Position numbers and translations under genes: made by a program. 64,000 bases of DNA from the NCBI GenBank assembly GCA_963840925.1, contig CAWJAY010000007.1, forward strand, positions 1 to 64,000. Direction: 5' to 3'. Positions 55,771 through 64,000 of the stretch are shown here, piece by piece. The notes beneath the pieces are model-generated. The model saw only the letters and a list, made by a program, of their open reading frames with translations. It did no database searches and had not been told where the DNA came from. The first letter of the stretch is position 1; every line of letters starts with the position of its first letter. Origin of the DNA: DATAOG01 sp963840925 (GTDB lineage: Bacteria; Pseudomonadota; Alphaproteobacteria; Geminicoccales; Geminicoccaceae).

Positions 55771-56454
55771 ATGACGCTCAAGCACCTTCTGCCGATGCTT
55801 GCGGCGGCGCTGTTTGCGCTGGCGCCGGCGCTCGCGCGGGCCGACGATGCCGGCGCCTACACCTTCACGGTGCTCAAGGACGGCAATCCGGTCGGTCATC
55901 ACCGCTTCGTCTTCGATCGCGAGGGCGATCGCCTCGACATCAAGGTGGCGACCGAGATCGAGATCAAGCTCGCGATGATCCCGATCTACACCTTCGAGTA
56001 CCAGGCCCATGAGCAGTGGCAGGACGGCCGCGTGGTCCAGGTCGACGCCACGACCAACGACAACGGCGAAAAGCTCGCCATCACCGTCCGACCCGATGGC
56101 CCGGGCTACGTCCGCACCGTCAACGGCCGGGTCGACCGGTTCGACGAATCCAAGCGCATGCTCGCGGTCTGGAACAAAGAAACGCTCAAGCACCACGACT
56201 TCTTCTCGGTGGTCGAAGATGAGACGTTGAAGCTCTCGTTCCATCTGGTCGGGCCGGAGAAGCTGACGCTCGATGGCAAGGAGATCGACGTCGATCACTA
56301 CAGCATGATCGGCGACGAGGAGCGCGAGCTGTGGTTCGACCGCGCCGGCCAGATCGTCAAGGTCGAATTCCGGCGTATGGGCGCCGACATCGCCTACGTC
56401 CGCGACCAGCTCAAGCCGCTCGAGCCGGAGGCGGTCTGCGCCAAATCGTGCTGA
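55771..56454 (+). CDS. DUF6134-like secreted protein
   Basis: This is a 227-residue protein with a signal peptide (LLPMLAAALFALAPALARAD). The mature domain is beta-rich: AYTFTVLKDGNPVGHHRFVF, IKLAMIPIYTFEYQAHEQWQ, VVQVDATTNDNGEKLAITV and SMIGDEERELWFDRAGQIVK. This pattern, including the HHRF and Y..HxxEQWQ parts, matches uncharacterised DUF6134 family proteins. It is likely periplasmic and the gene is intact. Confidence 0.75.
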   Translation: MTLKHLLPMLAAALFALAPALARADDAGAYTFTVLKDGNPVGHHRFVFDREGDRLDIKVATEIEIKLAMIPIYTFEYQAHEQWQDGRVVQVDATTNDNGEKLAITVRPDGPGYVRTVNGRVDRFDESKRMLAVWNKETLKHHDFFSVVEDETLKLSFHLVGPEKLTLDGKEIDVDHYSMIGDEERELWFDRAGQIVKVEFRRMGADIAYVRDQLKPLEPEAVCAKSC

Positions 56455-56475
56455 CCGGCGTCAGCCCCAATTCCG

Positions 56476-57867
56476 TCAGCGCTTGGTCACGTTCGCCCGC
56501 GTCACGTCGACCGCGGGCCCGCGGAGGATCCCGAAGGCGACGGGCTGAAAGCGGTCGCGCGTGAACGTGTAGGTGATCGCGAACGGGCCGTAGGTCACCT
56601 GCTGGGCTCCCCGGCCGCACGCATAGCTCTGGCGGCAGCTGACCAAGCAGGGGCCGGTGCCGGTGCCGAGCAGGCTCACGCCGGCCGGCCGGCCGGCGCC
56701 ATCGGCGACGAAGTGAAAGTCCGGAAAGCTGTTCCTGGCGGTTGCGGCCGGCGGGCTCCAGGGCACGGTCAGGCCGATCGCGAGCGTCCTGGGCCCGGGC
56801 GGGGTCCCGACCACGAACTCGGGCGCATGGCCCGTGGTGCAGAGGTTCTGGGCATTCCTGATGCCGCAGCTGTTGACCCCAAGGGCGAGCGTCTCGCTGA
56901 TCCGGGCGCCCTGCCAGCTGCGGCTGGCCGGGCGCGCCTCCATCACCGCGACGATGCCGCCGCCGGTCCGGCCGCCGCGGCCGAACCATTGCTCATCGAG
57001 CAGGCGGCGCTGATCGGAGATGCCGGCGACGACCAGCGCTTCCGGGCAGCTCGGATCGGGCTGGCTGGCGGGGCAGTAGAGCGAGATCGCCTGCACGACC
57101 CGCTGGTCCTGGCGGGCGAAGTTGCTCGAGACGCCGAGCGAGAAGGCCGACACCGCGCCGTTCGGCCGGCAGGTGATCGGCGCGGTCGTCGTGTTGCGGG
57201 TCACGTTCGGCGGCACGTAGCCCCGGTCGAGGCTGCCCTCGGGATGCAGCCAGTCGCCCTCGGCGCGGGCGACCCGGAAGAAGCCCTGCGCATCCGGGCC
57301 CGAGGTCAGGCGCGCGCACTCGATCTCGAGGTCGGCGGTGTAGTCGAAGCGCGTGAACGCCACGACCCGGGCGCGAAAGCTCGCGACCGCGGCATGGCCC
57401 GGGCAGATCATCGGCCGGTGGGGATCGCCGCCCGCGGGATTGCCGGCGGCCGGCCCGGCGCGCGATCCGGTCCACTGGCAGCCGCCCGCCGTGCAGGTCG
57501 GCCGGGCGCAGGCGATCTGGATGTAGTCGAGGACGTCGCCGCGGCGGATCTGGACGCCGACGATCGCCTCGCCCCGGCCGCAGCGCAGCGTCGGCAGGTC
57601 GTAGTCGATGCCGAGGCCGATGCCGCCCGCCTGGCCGCCGCGCCTGGCCGCGCTGTCGACCTCGCCGGGCCCGGGATCCGAGTGGCGCGGCTGGACGAAG
57701 CTCGTGGCGGAGGTCAGCAGCACGCTCGCGGCCACGACCAGGGTCAAACCGGCCATCCGGGCAAGGCGCCTTGGAGCGGGCGGTGCCGGATCGGGTCTGC
57801 GCCTCGGGCGGAGCGGCGGCAGGGGTCGGGCCACCGGTAGCTCCTCCGATCGCGGCCGCTTTGCCAC
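56476..57867 (-). CDS. Secreted protein with Cys-bounded repeats (beta-prism-like)
   Basis: This 463-residue protein has a charged N-terminus, a signal anchor near 37-56 (MAGLTLVVAASVLLTSATSF) and three related units: RCGRGEAIVGVQIRRGDVLD to IACAR (96-121), MICPGHAAVASFRARVVAFT to IECAR (153-186) and TCRPNGAVSAFSLGVSSNFA to LYCP (222-256). Each is a strand-rich block between two cysteines, like the VMO-I or jacalin-type beta-prism. The tail carries more cysteines (CLVSCRQSYACG). I infer an extracellular binding protein; no enzyme motif is visible. Confidence 0.55.
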   Translation of the reverse strand: MAKRPRSEELPVARPLPPLRPRRRPDPAPPAPRRLARMAGLTLVVAASVLLTSATSFVQPRHSDPGPGEVDSAARRGGQAGGIGLGIDYDLPTLRCGRGEAIVGVQIRRGDVLDYIQIACARPTCTAGGCQWTGSRAGPAAGNPAGGDPHRPMICPGHAAVASFRARVVAFTRFDYTADLEIECARLTSGPDAQGFFRVARAEGDWLHPEGSLDRGYVPPNVTRNTTTAPITCRPNGAVSAFSLGVSSNFARQDQRVVQAISLYCPASQPDPSCPEALVVAGISDQRRLLDEQWFGRGGRTGGGIVAVMEARPASRSWQGARISETLALGVNSCGIRNAQNLCTTGHAPEFVVGTPPGPRTLAIGLTVPWSPPAATARNSFPDFHFVADGAGRPAGVSLLGTGTGPCLVSCRQSYACGRGAQQVTYGPFAITYTFTRDRFQPVAFGILRGPAVDVTRANVTKR

Positions 57868-57960
57868 CTTGTCCTCGGGCGCGCCTGCCTGGATGATCCG
57901 GGCCGGGGATGCAAGGCCCGGCGACCGGCTGACCGCGTCGCGGGCTAAAGGGAGGCATCG

Positions 57961-58831
57961 GATGCCGAGAAGTCAATCGCGCGATCGAGCTGCTGAGCGC
58001 CGGGCAGCCGGTCTATTCGAACGTGGTGACCGAGCTGGACTACGAGCGCGGGCGCGCGGAAGCCCGGACCTGGGCGGACTATCTCACAGTCGATCTGGAG
58101 CATCATCCGTTCGTGCCGGCAACGCTGCACGCGTTCATGCGGGGCCTGGTCGACGGCGGGCCGACCCGGAGCGGCCACGTGACGCCAGCGGTGATCGTGA
58201 CGCTGCCCTGCGATGGCACCGACGAGGGGACGGTGCGCGCCAACAGCTGGATGATCAAGCAGACGCTCGCGGCGGGCGTGCACGGCCTGCTGCTCTGCCA
58301 CGCCGAGACCCCGGCCGCGGTCAAGGCGTTCGTCGAGGCGGCGCGCTATCCGTTCCAGAGCACGGGCGTCGGCCGTGGGCTGGATCAGGGCCGGCGCGGC
58401 GCCGGCGGCCAGGCGCTGGCGGCGCCGATCTGGGGGCTCGGGCCGGACGCTTACCTGGACCGGGCGGATGTCTGGCCGCTCAATCCTGCGGGCGAGCTGA
58501 TGCTCGGGCTCAAGGTCGAGAACCGGCGCGCGCTCGACAACGCGGAGGCGAGCCTGGCGGTGCCGGGGATCGCGTTCGCCGAATGGGGGCCGGGCGACAT
58601 GGGCATGGCGTTCGGCCACAAGGATGCGCACGATCCGCCCTATGCGCCCGAGATGGCGGCGGCGCGGGCGCGGGTCAAAGCCGCCTGCGACCGGGCGGGG
58701 GTCGCGTTTTTGGACATGGTCCGGCCCGACGACGTGGTGGCGAAGCTGGAAGAGGCGTCCGGCTCGGCGCCGCGACGCCCGAGGCCGCCGAGATCGGCCG
58801 CCGGCATACCCGGCGCGCGGGGCCTGGGTGA
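57961..58831 (+). pseudogene. HpcH/HpaI aldolase family protein, frameshifted at both ends
   Basis: This TIM-barrel aldolase would cleave 2-keto-3-deoxy acids. The body runs from VNRAIELLSAGQPVYSNVVT near 57985. It has FAEWGPGDMGMAFGHKDAHD, ILGGG-free but typical, and VRANSWMIKQTLAAGVHGLL with HAETPAAVKAFVEAARYPFQ. At the start no ATG lies in frame; ATG 57961 with one missing base would give it, otherwise GTG 58023 is the first start. At the end the frame changes near 58757 to GVRLGAATPEAAEIGRRHTR, stopping at 58831. About 285 residues are expected. Confidence 0.7.
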
Positions 58832-58905
58832 CGGGCGGCCCGGCTTGTCAAGCCTGCGGCGATCCTGTTGCTTGCTGCGGCACGTCAGCCTTGTTGGAGG
58901 GGAAA

Positions 58906-59595
58906 ATGGCCGGGACTGCGTTGATCGTCGGGGTGGGCGATGGCATCAGCGCCTCGTTCGCGCGGCTCTTGGCACGGGACGGCTTCAAGGTCGGGCTCGC
59001 CGCCCGCCGGCCCGACCGGATCGAGCCGCTGCGGGCCGAGGTCGACGGCTTCGCGTTTGCCTGCGACGTGACCGAGGTGGCTCAGGTCGAGCGCCTGTTC
59101 GCGGAGGCGGACGCCAGGCTCGGCGCGCTCGAGGTCGTGCACTACAACCCGAGCTACCGGGTCCAGGGGGCGCTGATCGACCTCGACCCCGAGGAGGTCC
59201 GGAGAACGCTGATGGTCACCGCCTGGGGCGGTTTTCTGGTAGCGCAGCAGGCGGCACGGCGCATGCTGCAGCAGGGTCGGGGGGCGATCCTGTTCACCGG
59301 CGCCTCGGCCAGCGTCAAGGGCTATGCCCGCTCGGCGCCGTTCGCGATGGGCAAGTTCGCGCTCCGGGGCCTGGCCCAGAGCATGGCGCGCGAACTCGCG
59401 CCCAGCAACATCCACGTTGCCCATTTCGTGATCGACGGTGGGGTCAGGAGCGCCCGGCGCCCGGAGGCCGCCGACTGCTCCGACAGCATGCTCGATCCGG
59501 ACGCGATTGCGCAGAGCTATCTCGCGGTGCTGAAGCAGCCGCGCAGCGCCTGGAGCTGGGAGGTCGAGCTCCGCCCGTGGCTCGAGAGTTTCTGA
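58906..59595 (+). CDS. SDR-family oxidoreductase
   Basis: This is a 229-residue short-chain dehydrogenase starting at ATG 58906 (MAGTALIVGVGDGISASFAR) after TTGGAGGGGAAA. The cofactor loop is VGVGDGIS, with AARRPDRIEPL following and a typical CDVTEVAQVERLFAEAD. The active-site region is atypical. TGASASVKGYARSAPFAMGK keeps a Ser and a Lys, but the usual catalytic Tyr four residues before the Lys is replaced by Phe (FAMGK). It may thus be a divergent or non-canonical SDR. Confidence 0.85.
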   Translation: MAGTALIVGVGDGISASFARLLARDGFKVGLAARRPDRIEPLRAEVDGFAFACDVTEVAQVERLFAEADARLGALEVVHYNPSYRVQGALIDLDPEEVRRTLMVTAWGGFLVAQQAARRMLQQGRGAILFTGASASVKGYARSAPFAMGKFALRGLAQSMARELAPSNIHVAHFVIDGGVRSARRPEAADCSDSMLDPDAIAQSYLAVLKQPRSAWSWEVELRPWLESF

Positions 59596-59596
59596 G

Positions 59597-60085
59597 ATGG
59601 CAAAAACGCTCGCGACGATGGGCGAGGCGGTGGGCGCATTGCTGAAGGCGCGCGGCGAGACGGTCGCGGTCGCGAAATCCTCGACCGGCGGGCTGATCGC
59701 CGCGGCGCTGCTGGCGGTGCCGGGCGCGTCGGCGTACTTCGTCGGCGGCGGCGTGATCTATACCCACCAGGCCCGGGAAGTGCTGCTCGAGGAGGACCTC
59801 GCCCGTCATCCCGGTATGCGCCCCAGCACCGAGGCCTACGCGCTGCTCGAGGCGCGCTCGATCCGCGAGCGCCTGGGCACGACCTGGGGGCTCGGCGAGA
59901 CCGGCGCCACCGGCCCTTCCGGCAACCGCTACGGCGATGCCGCCGGCCACAGCTGCATCGCCGTCGCCGGCCCGCAGACCCGCAGCCTGACGATCGAGAC
60001 CAGCCAGTCCGACCGCGAGGCCAACATGTGGCGCTTCGCCGAGGAGGCGCTGAAGCTGCTCGAGACGGTTCTCCGCGGCGGCTAG
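59597..60085 (+). CDS. CinA C-terminal domain protein
   Basis: This 162-residue protein, in a frame one base after the SDR stop, belongs to the CinA-C (PncC-like) amidohydrolase family. The segments AVAKSSTGGLIAAALLAVPG and YFVGGGVIYTHQAREVLL, then GETGATGPSGNRYGDAAGHS, show the family's S-x-G-G and GxTGPxG motifs. PncC members deamidate nicotinamide mononucleotide. It lacks the N-terminal MoCF domain of full CinA. It ends just before the poly-G region. Confidence 0.85.
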   Translation: MAKTLATMGEAVGALLKARGETVAVAKSSTGGLIAAALLAVPGASAYFVGGGVIYTHQAREVLLEEDLARHPGMRPSTEAYALLEARSIRERLGTTWGLGETGATGPSGNRYGDAAGHSCIAVAGPQTRSLTIETSQSDREANMWRFAEEALKLLETVLRGG

Positions 60086-60093
60086 CGCCACGT

Positions 60094-60251
60094 CGGGGAG
60101 GGGGGGGGGGGGGGGGTGGGGGTGGGAGGTGCGGGGCGGGGGTGGCGGGGAGGGGGGGGGGGGGGGAGGTGGGGAAGGCGGGGAAGCGCGGGGGGGTGAG
60201 TGGAGGCGCGGGGGTGACGGGTGGCGGCGGAGGGGGGTGGGGGGTAGTGGA
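60094..60251. repeat. Poly-G low-complexity tract
   Basis: More than three quarters of these bases are G. They include uninterrupted G runs at 60100-60116 (17) and 60152-60166 (15). It starts eight bases after the CinA-C stop. The opposite strand is C-rich to the same degree. Such a tract could form G-quadruplexes, or it could be an artefact of base calling. Confidence 0.75.
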
Positions 60252-60976
60252 GGACGCGTGGATCGCCGGCGGACGGGGCTCGACCCGGTGAGGAGCGGAT
60301 GAACGCGGTGCGGTGCGCGCAGCCTGGCGAGACGCGCGTCGAGCACGTCAGCGCGCGAACAAGGTCGTGGTGCATGGCGGATGTAATCGTGCGTACGTGC
60401 GGCGGGTGAGCGGAACCGGCTGGGCGGCAGCGCCTGGACTGGGACCCGTCGACCGACAGAACGAGGCGTGCGCCGGCGGAGGGAAGAGGCCGACCACGTC
60501 GCGCACGGCCGCGAACGCCGGACGGTGGACAGCTGAAGCGCCGCACCCGGTGCGGCGGAGGCGCGCGCCCAGACCGCGCACCGAGCGCACGAACGCCGCT
60601 GGCGCCGCACGCGCGGCCGGACCATGGGCGTCGTGGCGGGCGGACGCCCAGCGTCAGCGCGACCACACGCCAACGCGCTGCGGTGGCAAGGGCGGCACCC
60701 CGGGCGCGGGCGTCGCGCACCAGCCGGCCACGCCCGCGCATGAACCGCCCTGCAGCGCCAGACGCAGGGCTGGACACTCGGCGCGGCGCATGACCCGCCG
60801 TGCCGCCGCCGCGCGTGCAGGAGACCGCGCCGCAGAAGCTGCGGGCGCCGACCGCACACGCAGCGGACGGTCGCAGCGCTACTCGAGCGACTGCGCAGGC
60901 AACATACAGCATAATATGGGAATTAGAGGGAATAGGGAGGAGTAAGGGAGGAGGATCTAGCTGCAAGGGTACGCTC
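60252..60976. other. GC-rich stretch without a supportable gene
   Basis: Open frames exist on both strands but encode random-looking, Arg/Ala/Pro-rich sequence with no domain and no ribosome site. Near 60900-60950 the composition drops abruptly in GC (GCAACATACAGCATAATATG). I see no RNA fold or repeat. It lies between a poly-G tract and a damaged antitoxin gene. Confidence 0.4.
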
Positions 60977-61361
60977 GTGACGCGCTACATCTTCGAGGTC
61001 GTTGTCGAGCCGGACGACGACGCGTGGTACGCCCACGCGCCCGCGCTGGTTCAACAGGGCGGCGCCACTTGGAGCGCAGCCGTGAGGAAGCGCTCGCGAA
61101 CCTCGAGGAGGTGATCAGGATGGTGGTCGCGAGCATGATCGAGCATGGCAAGCCGGTGCCGGAAGAGGCTAGCCGATGCCCGCGCACCTTCTCGGGGGGG
61201 TGTAGTGGAGGGTGAGAATAAGATGGAAGCTGTGTAAATTGATAAATATCATACAATTTGAGTGATCTGGGAGATGGTGATTTGTTGGAAGCACCGGAAG
61301 AGGCTGCCGATTGCCCGCGCTACCTGAGGAAACGCAGAAGTGGGTCGCCATCACCGTGTGA
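60977..61361 (+). pseudogene. HicB-like antitoxin, broken and partly duplicated
   Basis: A GTG at 60977 starts VTRYIFEVVVEPDDDAWYAH, then APALVQQGGATW. After a frame change near 61070 comes REEALANLEEVIRMVVASMI followed by EHGKPVPEEA. This is the HicB-like antitoxin core that inhibits a partner RNase toxin. The tail PEETQKWVAITV, ending at 61361, lies beyond an AT-rich insert of about 95 bases (61194-61290). A 36-base segment near the end of the core (61155-61190) is repeated imperfectly at 61288-61325. No HicA-like gene is visible next to it. Confidence 0.6.
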
Positions 61362-61843
61362 CGGCGGGCCATGACTACTTGACGATGCGGTGAGATCTGC
61401 TGTAAAGGATATCTTTGCGTCAGTGTACAATTCGAAAACCTACATCAGGCAGGTCTCTGCTTTGAGTGAGTTCATAATATACAGGTGACAGGAGATGGCT
61501 AGTGCGATGTTCATAAAACTGATAACGCGTAGCTTTGAGCTCCTTCATTTTATATTTCTGTCCTCGTGGATGTCGCTGGTTATAATGCCCGATGGCTGCG
61601 TGACAGTCAAAGCGAAAGAGGCATTATGCTGTCTGCATCGTTCTTTTTTTCGAGATGAGCGATTACGATACGAACACCCACGAACTTTCCACAAAGAGAA
61701 CAGTGACGGTCGCACCAAAGCACCGCTGTGATTGTCCTCCGGCGGGCTCATACTACGGCGGGGCATGACCGGTTCACCAACCGCGAACTCGTCAGCGCAG
61801 GCCCTGCGATGCCCGGACAGGCAGGTCACCAGCGAGCTTCGGC
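61362..61843. other. AT-rich stretch without a supportable gene
   Basis: Base composition is close to even, unlike the rest of the window. A plus-strand frame at 61495-61731 (MASAMFIKLITRSFELLHFI) is open but has no recognisable domain, and its codon use differs from all neighbours. TATAATGCCCGATGG at 61580-61594 looks promoter-like by chance. It ends just before the isomerase-like gene. Confidence 0.4.
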
Positions 61844-63148
61844 TCACACCCGGGTTTGGAGGTCGCCCTCGGCGGAGAACTGGATGGGTGCCGGGTCGGA
61901 GAGGCGCTTGGCGTCCTTGCGGCCTTCGAGGTCGGGGAGCAGAGCGGGGGAAACCAGGATCTCGTTGAGGTAGAGCGTGGAGCGGATCTGGCAGAGGCGG
62001 GCGTTTTCGAAGTCGGCCCGCCAGCAGGTCGCGACCATCGCCTTGAGCACGGTGCGGTCGTCCTTGAGCACGGCCGGGATCCGGGCGCCCTCGGTGCCGG
62101 CGGCGGTGATCGAGTTCATGTACATCGGCAACAGATCGATGTGGTTCACGACCTTGCGGGTCGTGTAGTCGGCGTTGCCGAGCCCGACCGCGTTGCCATA
62201 GGAGTCTTCGGTCACGCCGAGCACGGCGAGCTTGTTGACGAACGGCCGGGCGGGATCGGGGACGCTGCGGATGCCGGTCCGGCCGACCACCGCGGGGTCC
62301 ATGCCGGAGCCGCTGATCTCCTTGCCGATCCACTCGACCACGAGGCCGTCGATGCGCTCGAACGGCAGCCGCGCGATCAGCGATTTCGCCTGTTTCAGCA
62401 GGCGCTCGTCGGTCGCGGCGAAGTCGTGCGGCTCGACGCCCTCGACCACGACCAGCTGCTTGTCGGCGTTCTCGACCAGCGCGATACCGTAGGCGATCGG
62501 GGAATGCTCGATCGCGATCCTGGCGAGCGCCGGCAGGACCTCGGTGTAGCCGCGCGGGCCCAGGCGATGGACGTTCTGGGCGCCCGCCTGCTTGCCCAGG
62601 CCGACCGCGATCAGCTTGGTGAGCCCGCTCTCGACTGGCCGGTCGAAGCTCGTGTGCGACTTGACCCGGTTGATGCAGAGCACCGCGTCGGCCTCGGCGG
62701 CATTCCGGTCGAAGCGGCAGGGGATGCCGTGCAGCGTCGCGCCGTATTCGACCGTTTCCATCGTCGCGCGGATCGGGGCGCCGACGGTCGCTTCGGTCAC
62801 GCCGAGGTGGGCGAGCACGCCTGCCTGGCCCTCGGCGGTGGCGCCGCCGTGGCTGCCCATCGCCGGCACGATGAACGGCTCGAAGCCGCGCTGCTTCAGG
62901 TACCGGACCGCGGCCGCGACGACCTTCGGGATGTCGGCGATGCCGCGGCTGCCGACCGCGACCGCGACGCTGGCACCCCGGCGCAGCTCCTCGAACCGGC
63001 GGGATCTTGCGAGCGCCTCGTCGACCGCCGCGGCGAGATCGGCGACCGGCGCGCTCTTCGGGTGCTCGAGGCGGACCCGCAGCATCGGCGGCAGCGGCAC
63101 GTCGGCAAGGTGAGGCAGGTCGACCACCGGAAAGGTCGGGCTATGCAT
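61844..63148 (-). CDS. LarA-superfamily nickel-pincer-type isomerase (group 22-like)
   Basis: This 434-residue protein matches by eye the DUF2088/LarA-type group named group 22 of nickel-pincer-dependent isomerases. Diagnostic segments are VAVGSRGIADIPKVVAAAVR, VPAMGSHGGATAEGQAGVLA, LCINRVKSHTSFDRPVESGL, TKLIAVGLGKQAGAQNVHR, and VEWIGKEISGSGMDP. The fold and likely isomerase or epimerase role on 2-hydroxy acids are inferred from that family. The cofactor genes larB, larC and larE are not in the window. It is divergent from the LarA gene, 139 bases apart. Confidence 0.75.
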   Translation of the reverse strand: MHSPTFPVVDLPHLADVPLPPMLRVRLEHPKSAPVADLAAAVDEALARSRRFEELRRGASVAVAVGSRGIADIPKVVAAAVRYLKQRGFEPFIVPAMGSHGGATAEGQAGVLAHLGVTEATVGAPIRATMETVEYGATLHGIPCRFDRNAAEADAVLCINRVKSHTSFDRPVESGLTKLIAVGLGKQAGAQNVHRLGPRGYTEVLPALARIAIEHSPIAYGIALVENADKQLVVVEGVEPHDFAATDERLLKQAKSLIARLPFERIDGLVVEWIGKEISGSGMDPAVVGRTGIRSVPDPARPFVNKLAVLGVTEDSYGNAVGLGNADYTTRKVVNHIDLLPMYMNSITAAGTEGARIPAVLKDDRTVLKAMVATCWRADFENARLCQIRSTLYLNEILVSPALLPDLEGRKDAKRLSDPAPIQFSAEGDLQTRV

Positions 63149-63287
63149 CCCTCGAGCCTCCTAAAGGCTGGCGTTTGGCAATTCCTAGCACTGGTGTAGG
63201 CTCCAGGACAGCCTAGATGTGGGGAGCGCCTTCGATATGGTGGCCGGCGATAGGGTGGCCGGGCGCGCCGGGCGCGAGGTTGAGGAC

Positions 63288-64000
63288 ATGCAGCGGGTGG
63301 AGCTGAACTACGATCGAGGCCGGCTCGCGGTCGAGCTGCCACCGGGGCTCGATCTGCGCGTGATCCGCAAACGGCCGATGCCGGTGCTCGCGGACCCCGA
63401 AGACGCGGTCCGCAGCGCGCTCGCCGGGCCGGTCGGGGTGCCGCCGCTGGCCGAGCTCGCGCGCGACAGGCAGAGCGCCTGCATCCTGATCTGCGACATC
63501 ACCCGGCCGGTGCCGAACGGCAAGTTCCTGCCGAGCCTGATCCGGGAGCTGCTGGCGGCCGGGATCAGCGCCGATGCGATCACGGTCCTGGTCGCAACCG
63601 GGCTGCACCGGCCGAACGAGGGCGCCGAGCTCGAGGAGCTGGTCGGCTCCCGCTGGGTCATGGATACGGTCCGGGTCGAAAACCACTTCGCGCGCGATGA
63701 CGCCGCGCACGTCGAGCTCGGCACGACCCAAGGCGGCGTGCCGGTCAAGCTCGACCGCCGGCTGGTGGAAGCCGACCTCAAGATCGCGACCGGGCTGGTC
63801 GAGCCGCATTTCATGGCCGGCTATTCGGGCGGCCGCAAGGTGATCGCGCCCGGCGTCGCCCACAAGGACACGATCACGACCTTTCACAGCGCCCGCTTCA
63901 TGGAGCACCCGAGTGCCGCGAACTGCGTGCTGGACGGCAATCCTTTGCACCAGGCGCAGCTCGAGATCGTCTCGATGCTGGGCGGCGCGCTCGCGCTCAA
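63288..64000 (+). CDS. larA: Nickel-dependent lactate racemase LarA, partial (runs off the end)
   Basis: From ATG 63288 (MQRVELNYDRGRLAVELPPG), with GAGG upstream, the frame is open to the window end, 237 residues. It carries the LarA hallmarks: CDITRPVPNGKFLPSLIREL, the first metal-side His in VLVATGLHRPNEG, the second in VEPHFMAGYSGGRKVIAPGV, where the Lys of SGGRK is the one that holds the pincer cofactor, and VAHKDTITTFHSARFMEHPS. It racemises lactate or a related hydroxy acid. The C-terminal half lies beyond the window. Confidence 0.85.
   Translation, partial: MQRVELNYDRGRLAVELPPGLDLRVIRKRPMPVLADPEDAVRSALAGPVGVPPLAELARDRQSACILICDITRPVPNGKFLPSLIRELLAAGISADAITVLVATGLHRPNEGAELEELVGSRWVMDTVRVENHFARDDAAHVELGTTQGGVPVKLDRRLVEADLKIATGLVEPHFMAGYSGGRKVIAPGVAHKDTITTFHSARFMEHPSAANCVLDGNPLHQAQLEIVSMLGGALAL

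Noticed and set aside
60094..60251. Poly-G tract as a telomere-like or phase-variable switch
   Set aside because: It does not lie in a promoter or a coding frame, and its irregular mixture of G with T and A looks like noise more than a regular repeat.
60082..60966. 294-residue minus-strand ORF through the poly-G region
   Set aside because: Its Pro-Pro-Pro and His-Pro runs come only from the poly-C strand; no protein-like pattern.
61495..61731. 78-residue plus-strand ORF in the AT-rich zone
   Set aside because: No ribosome site, no domain and unlike codon use; it lies in the suspect sequence zone.

Overview
The window is GC-rich alphaproteobacterial chromosome. The fatty-acid/ribosome block (DUF177, rpmF, plsX, fabH, ihfA, MerR), the divergent bamE and cytochrome bc1 chaperone genes, and ftsK beside a lolA-like gene all fit Alphaproteobacteria. 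Two features suggest a Rhodospirillales- or Geminicoccales-like organism: many TRAP and ABC importers, and nickel-pincer isomerase-family genes. The exact order cannot be fixed from sequence alone.

Layout. 1-6.5 kb is the right end of an integrated, phage-like element. It holds a primase-like fragment, an unknown protein, a DUF2800/Cas4-like nuclease, an SNF2-type helicase, small unknown genes and a tyrosine integrase that abuts a tRNA-Pro(GGG) gene. Nearly every gene in it is split by frameshifts. 6.7-11.9 kb is core genome. 11.9-16.8 kb is a compact run of poorly known genes: a 452-residue protein, an EF-hand-like protein, a Lon-like pseudoprotease fused to a DUF4384-like domain, and a secreted protein, preceded by an OmpA-like lipid- or wall-linked protein. 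17-25.1 kb is a sugar uptake and oxidation locus: an ABC importer, a DUF4432 epimerase-like protein, an SMP-30 lactonase and an SDR, with a DedA-like protein and a GNAT between them. 25.2-29.4 kb carries a methyltransferase, Tat-exported PhoX, a CYTH-like protein and a CDP-alcohol phosphatidyltransferase. 29.6-37.2 kb holds lolA-like, ftsK, a DapC-like aminotransferase, a UbiH-family monooxygenase and pyk. 37.2-45.6 kb has an amidase with a DctPQM TRAP importer, then a divergent peptide-type ABC importer that lacks its ATPases.

46-52.1 kb holds a GumC-type BY-kinase, a MATE transporter, an esterase, a fatty acid hydroxylase-family protein, and an Hsp20 gene with an apparent heat-shock promoter and ROSE RNA thermometer. 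52.3-55.6 kb is a heavily frameshifted set: a PuuD-like amidotransferase, a glutamine-synthetase-family enzyme and a VanZ-like membrane protein. 55.8-60.1 kb has a DUF6134 protein, a secreted Cys-repeat protein, an HpcH/HpaI aldolase, an SDR and a CinA-C amidase. 60.1-61.8 kb looks abnormal: long poly-G tracts, noncoding sequence, a broken HicB antitoxin and an AT-rich patch. The window closes with two divergent genes of the LarA superfamily.

Frameshifts occur both in the mobile element and in ordinary housekeeping-type genes. Base-calling or assembly error is therefore at least as likely as real gene decay, and calls marked pseudogene should be read with that in mind.
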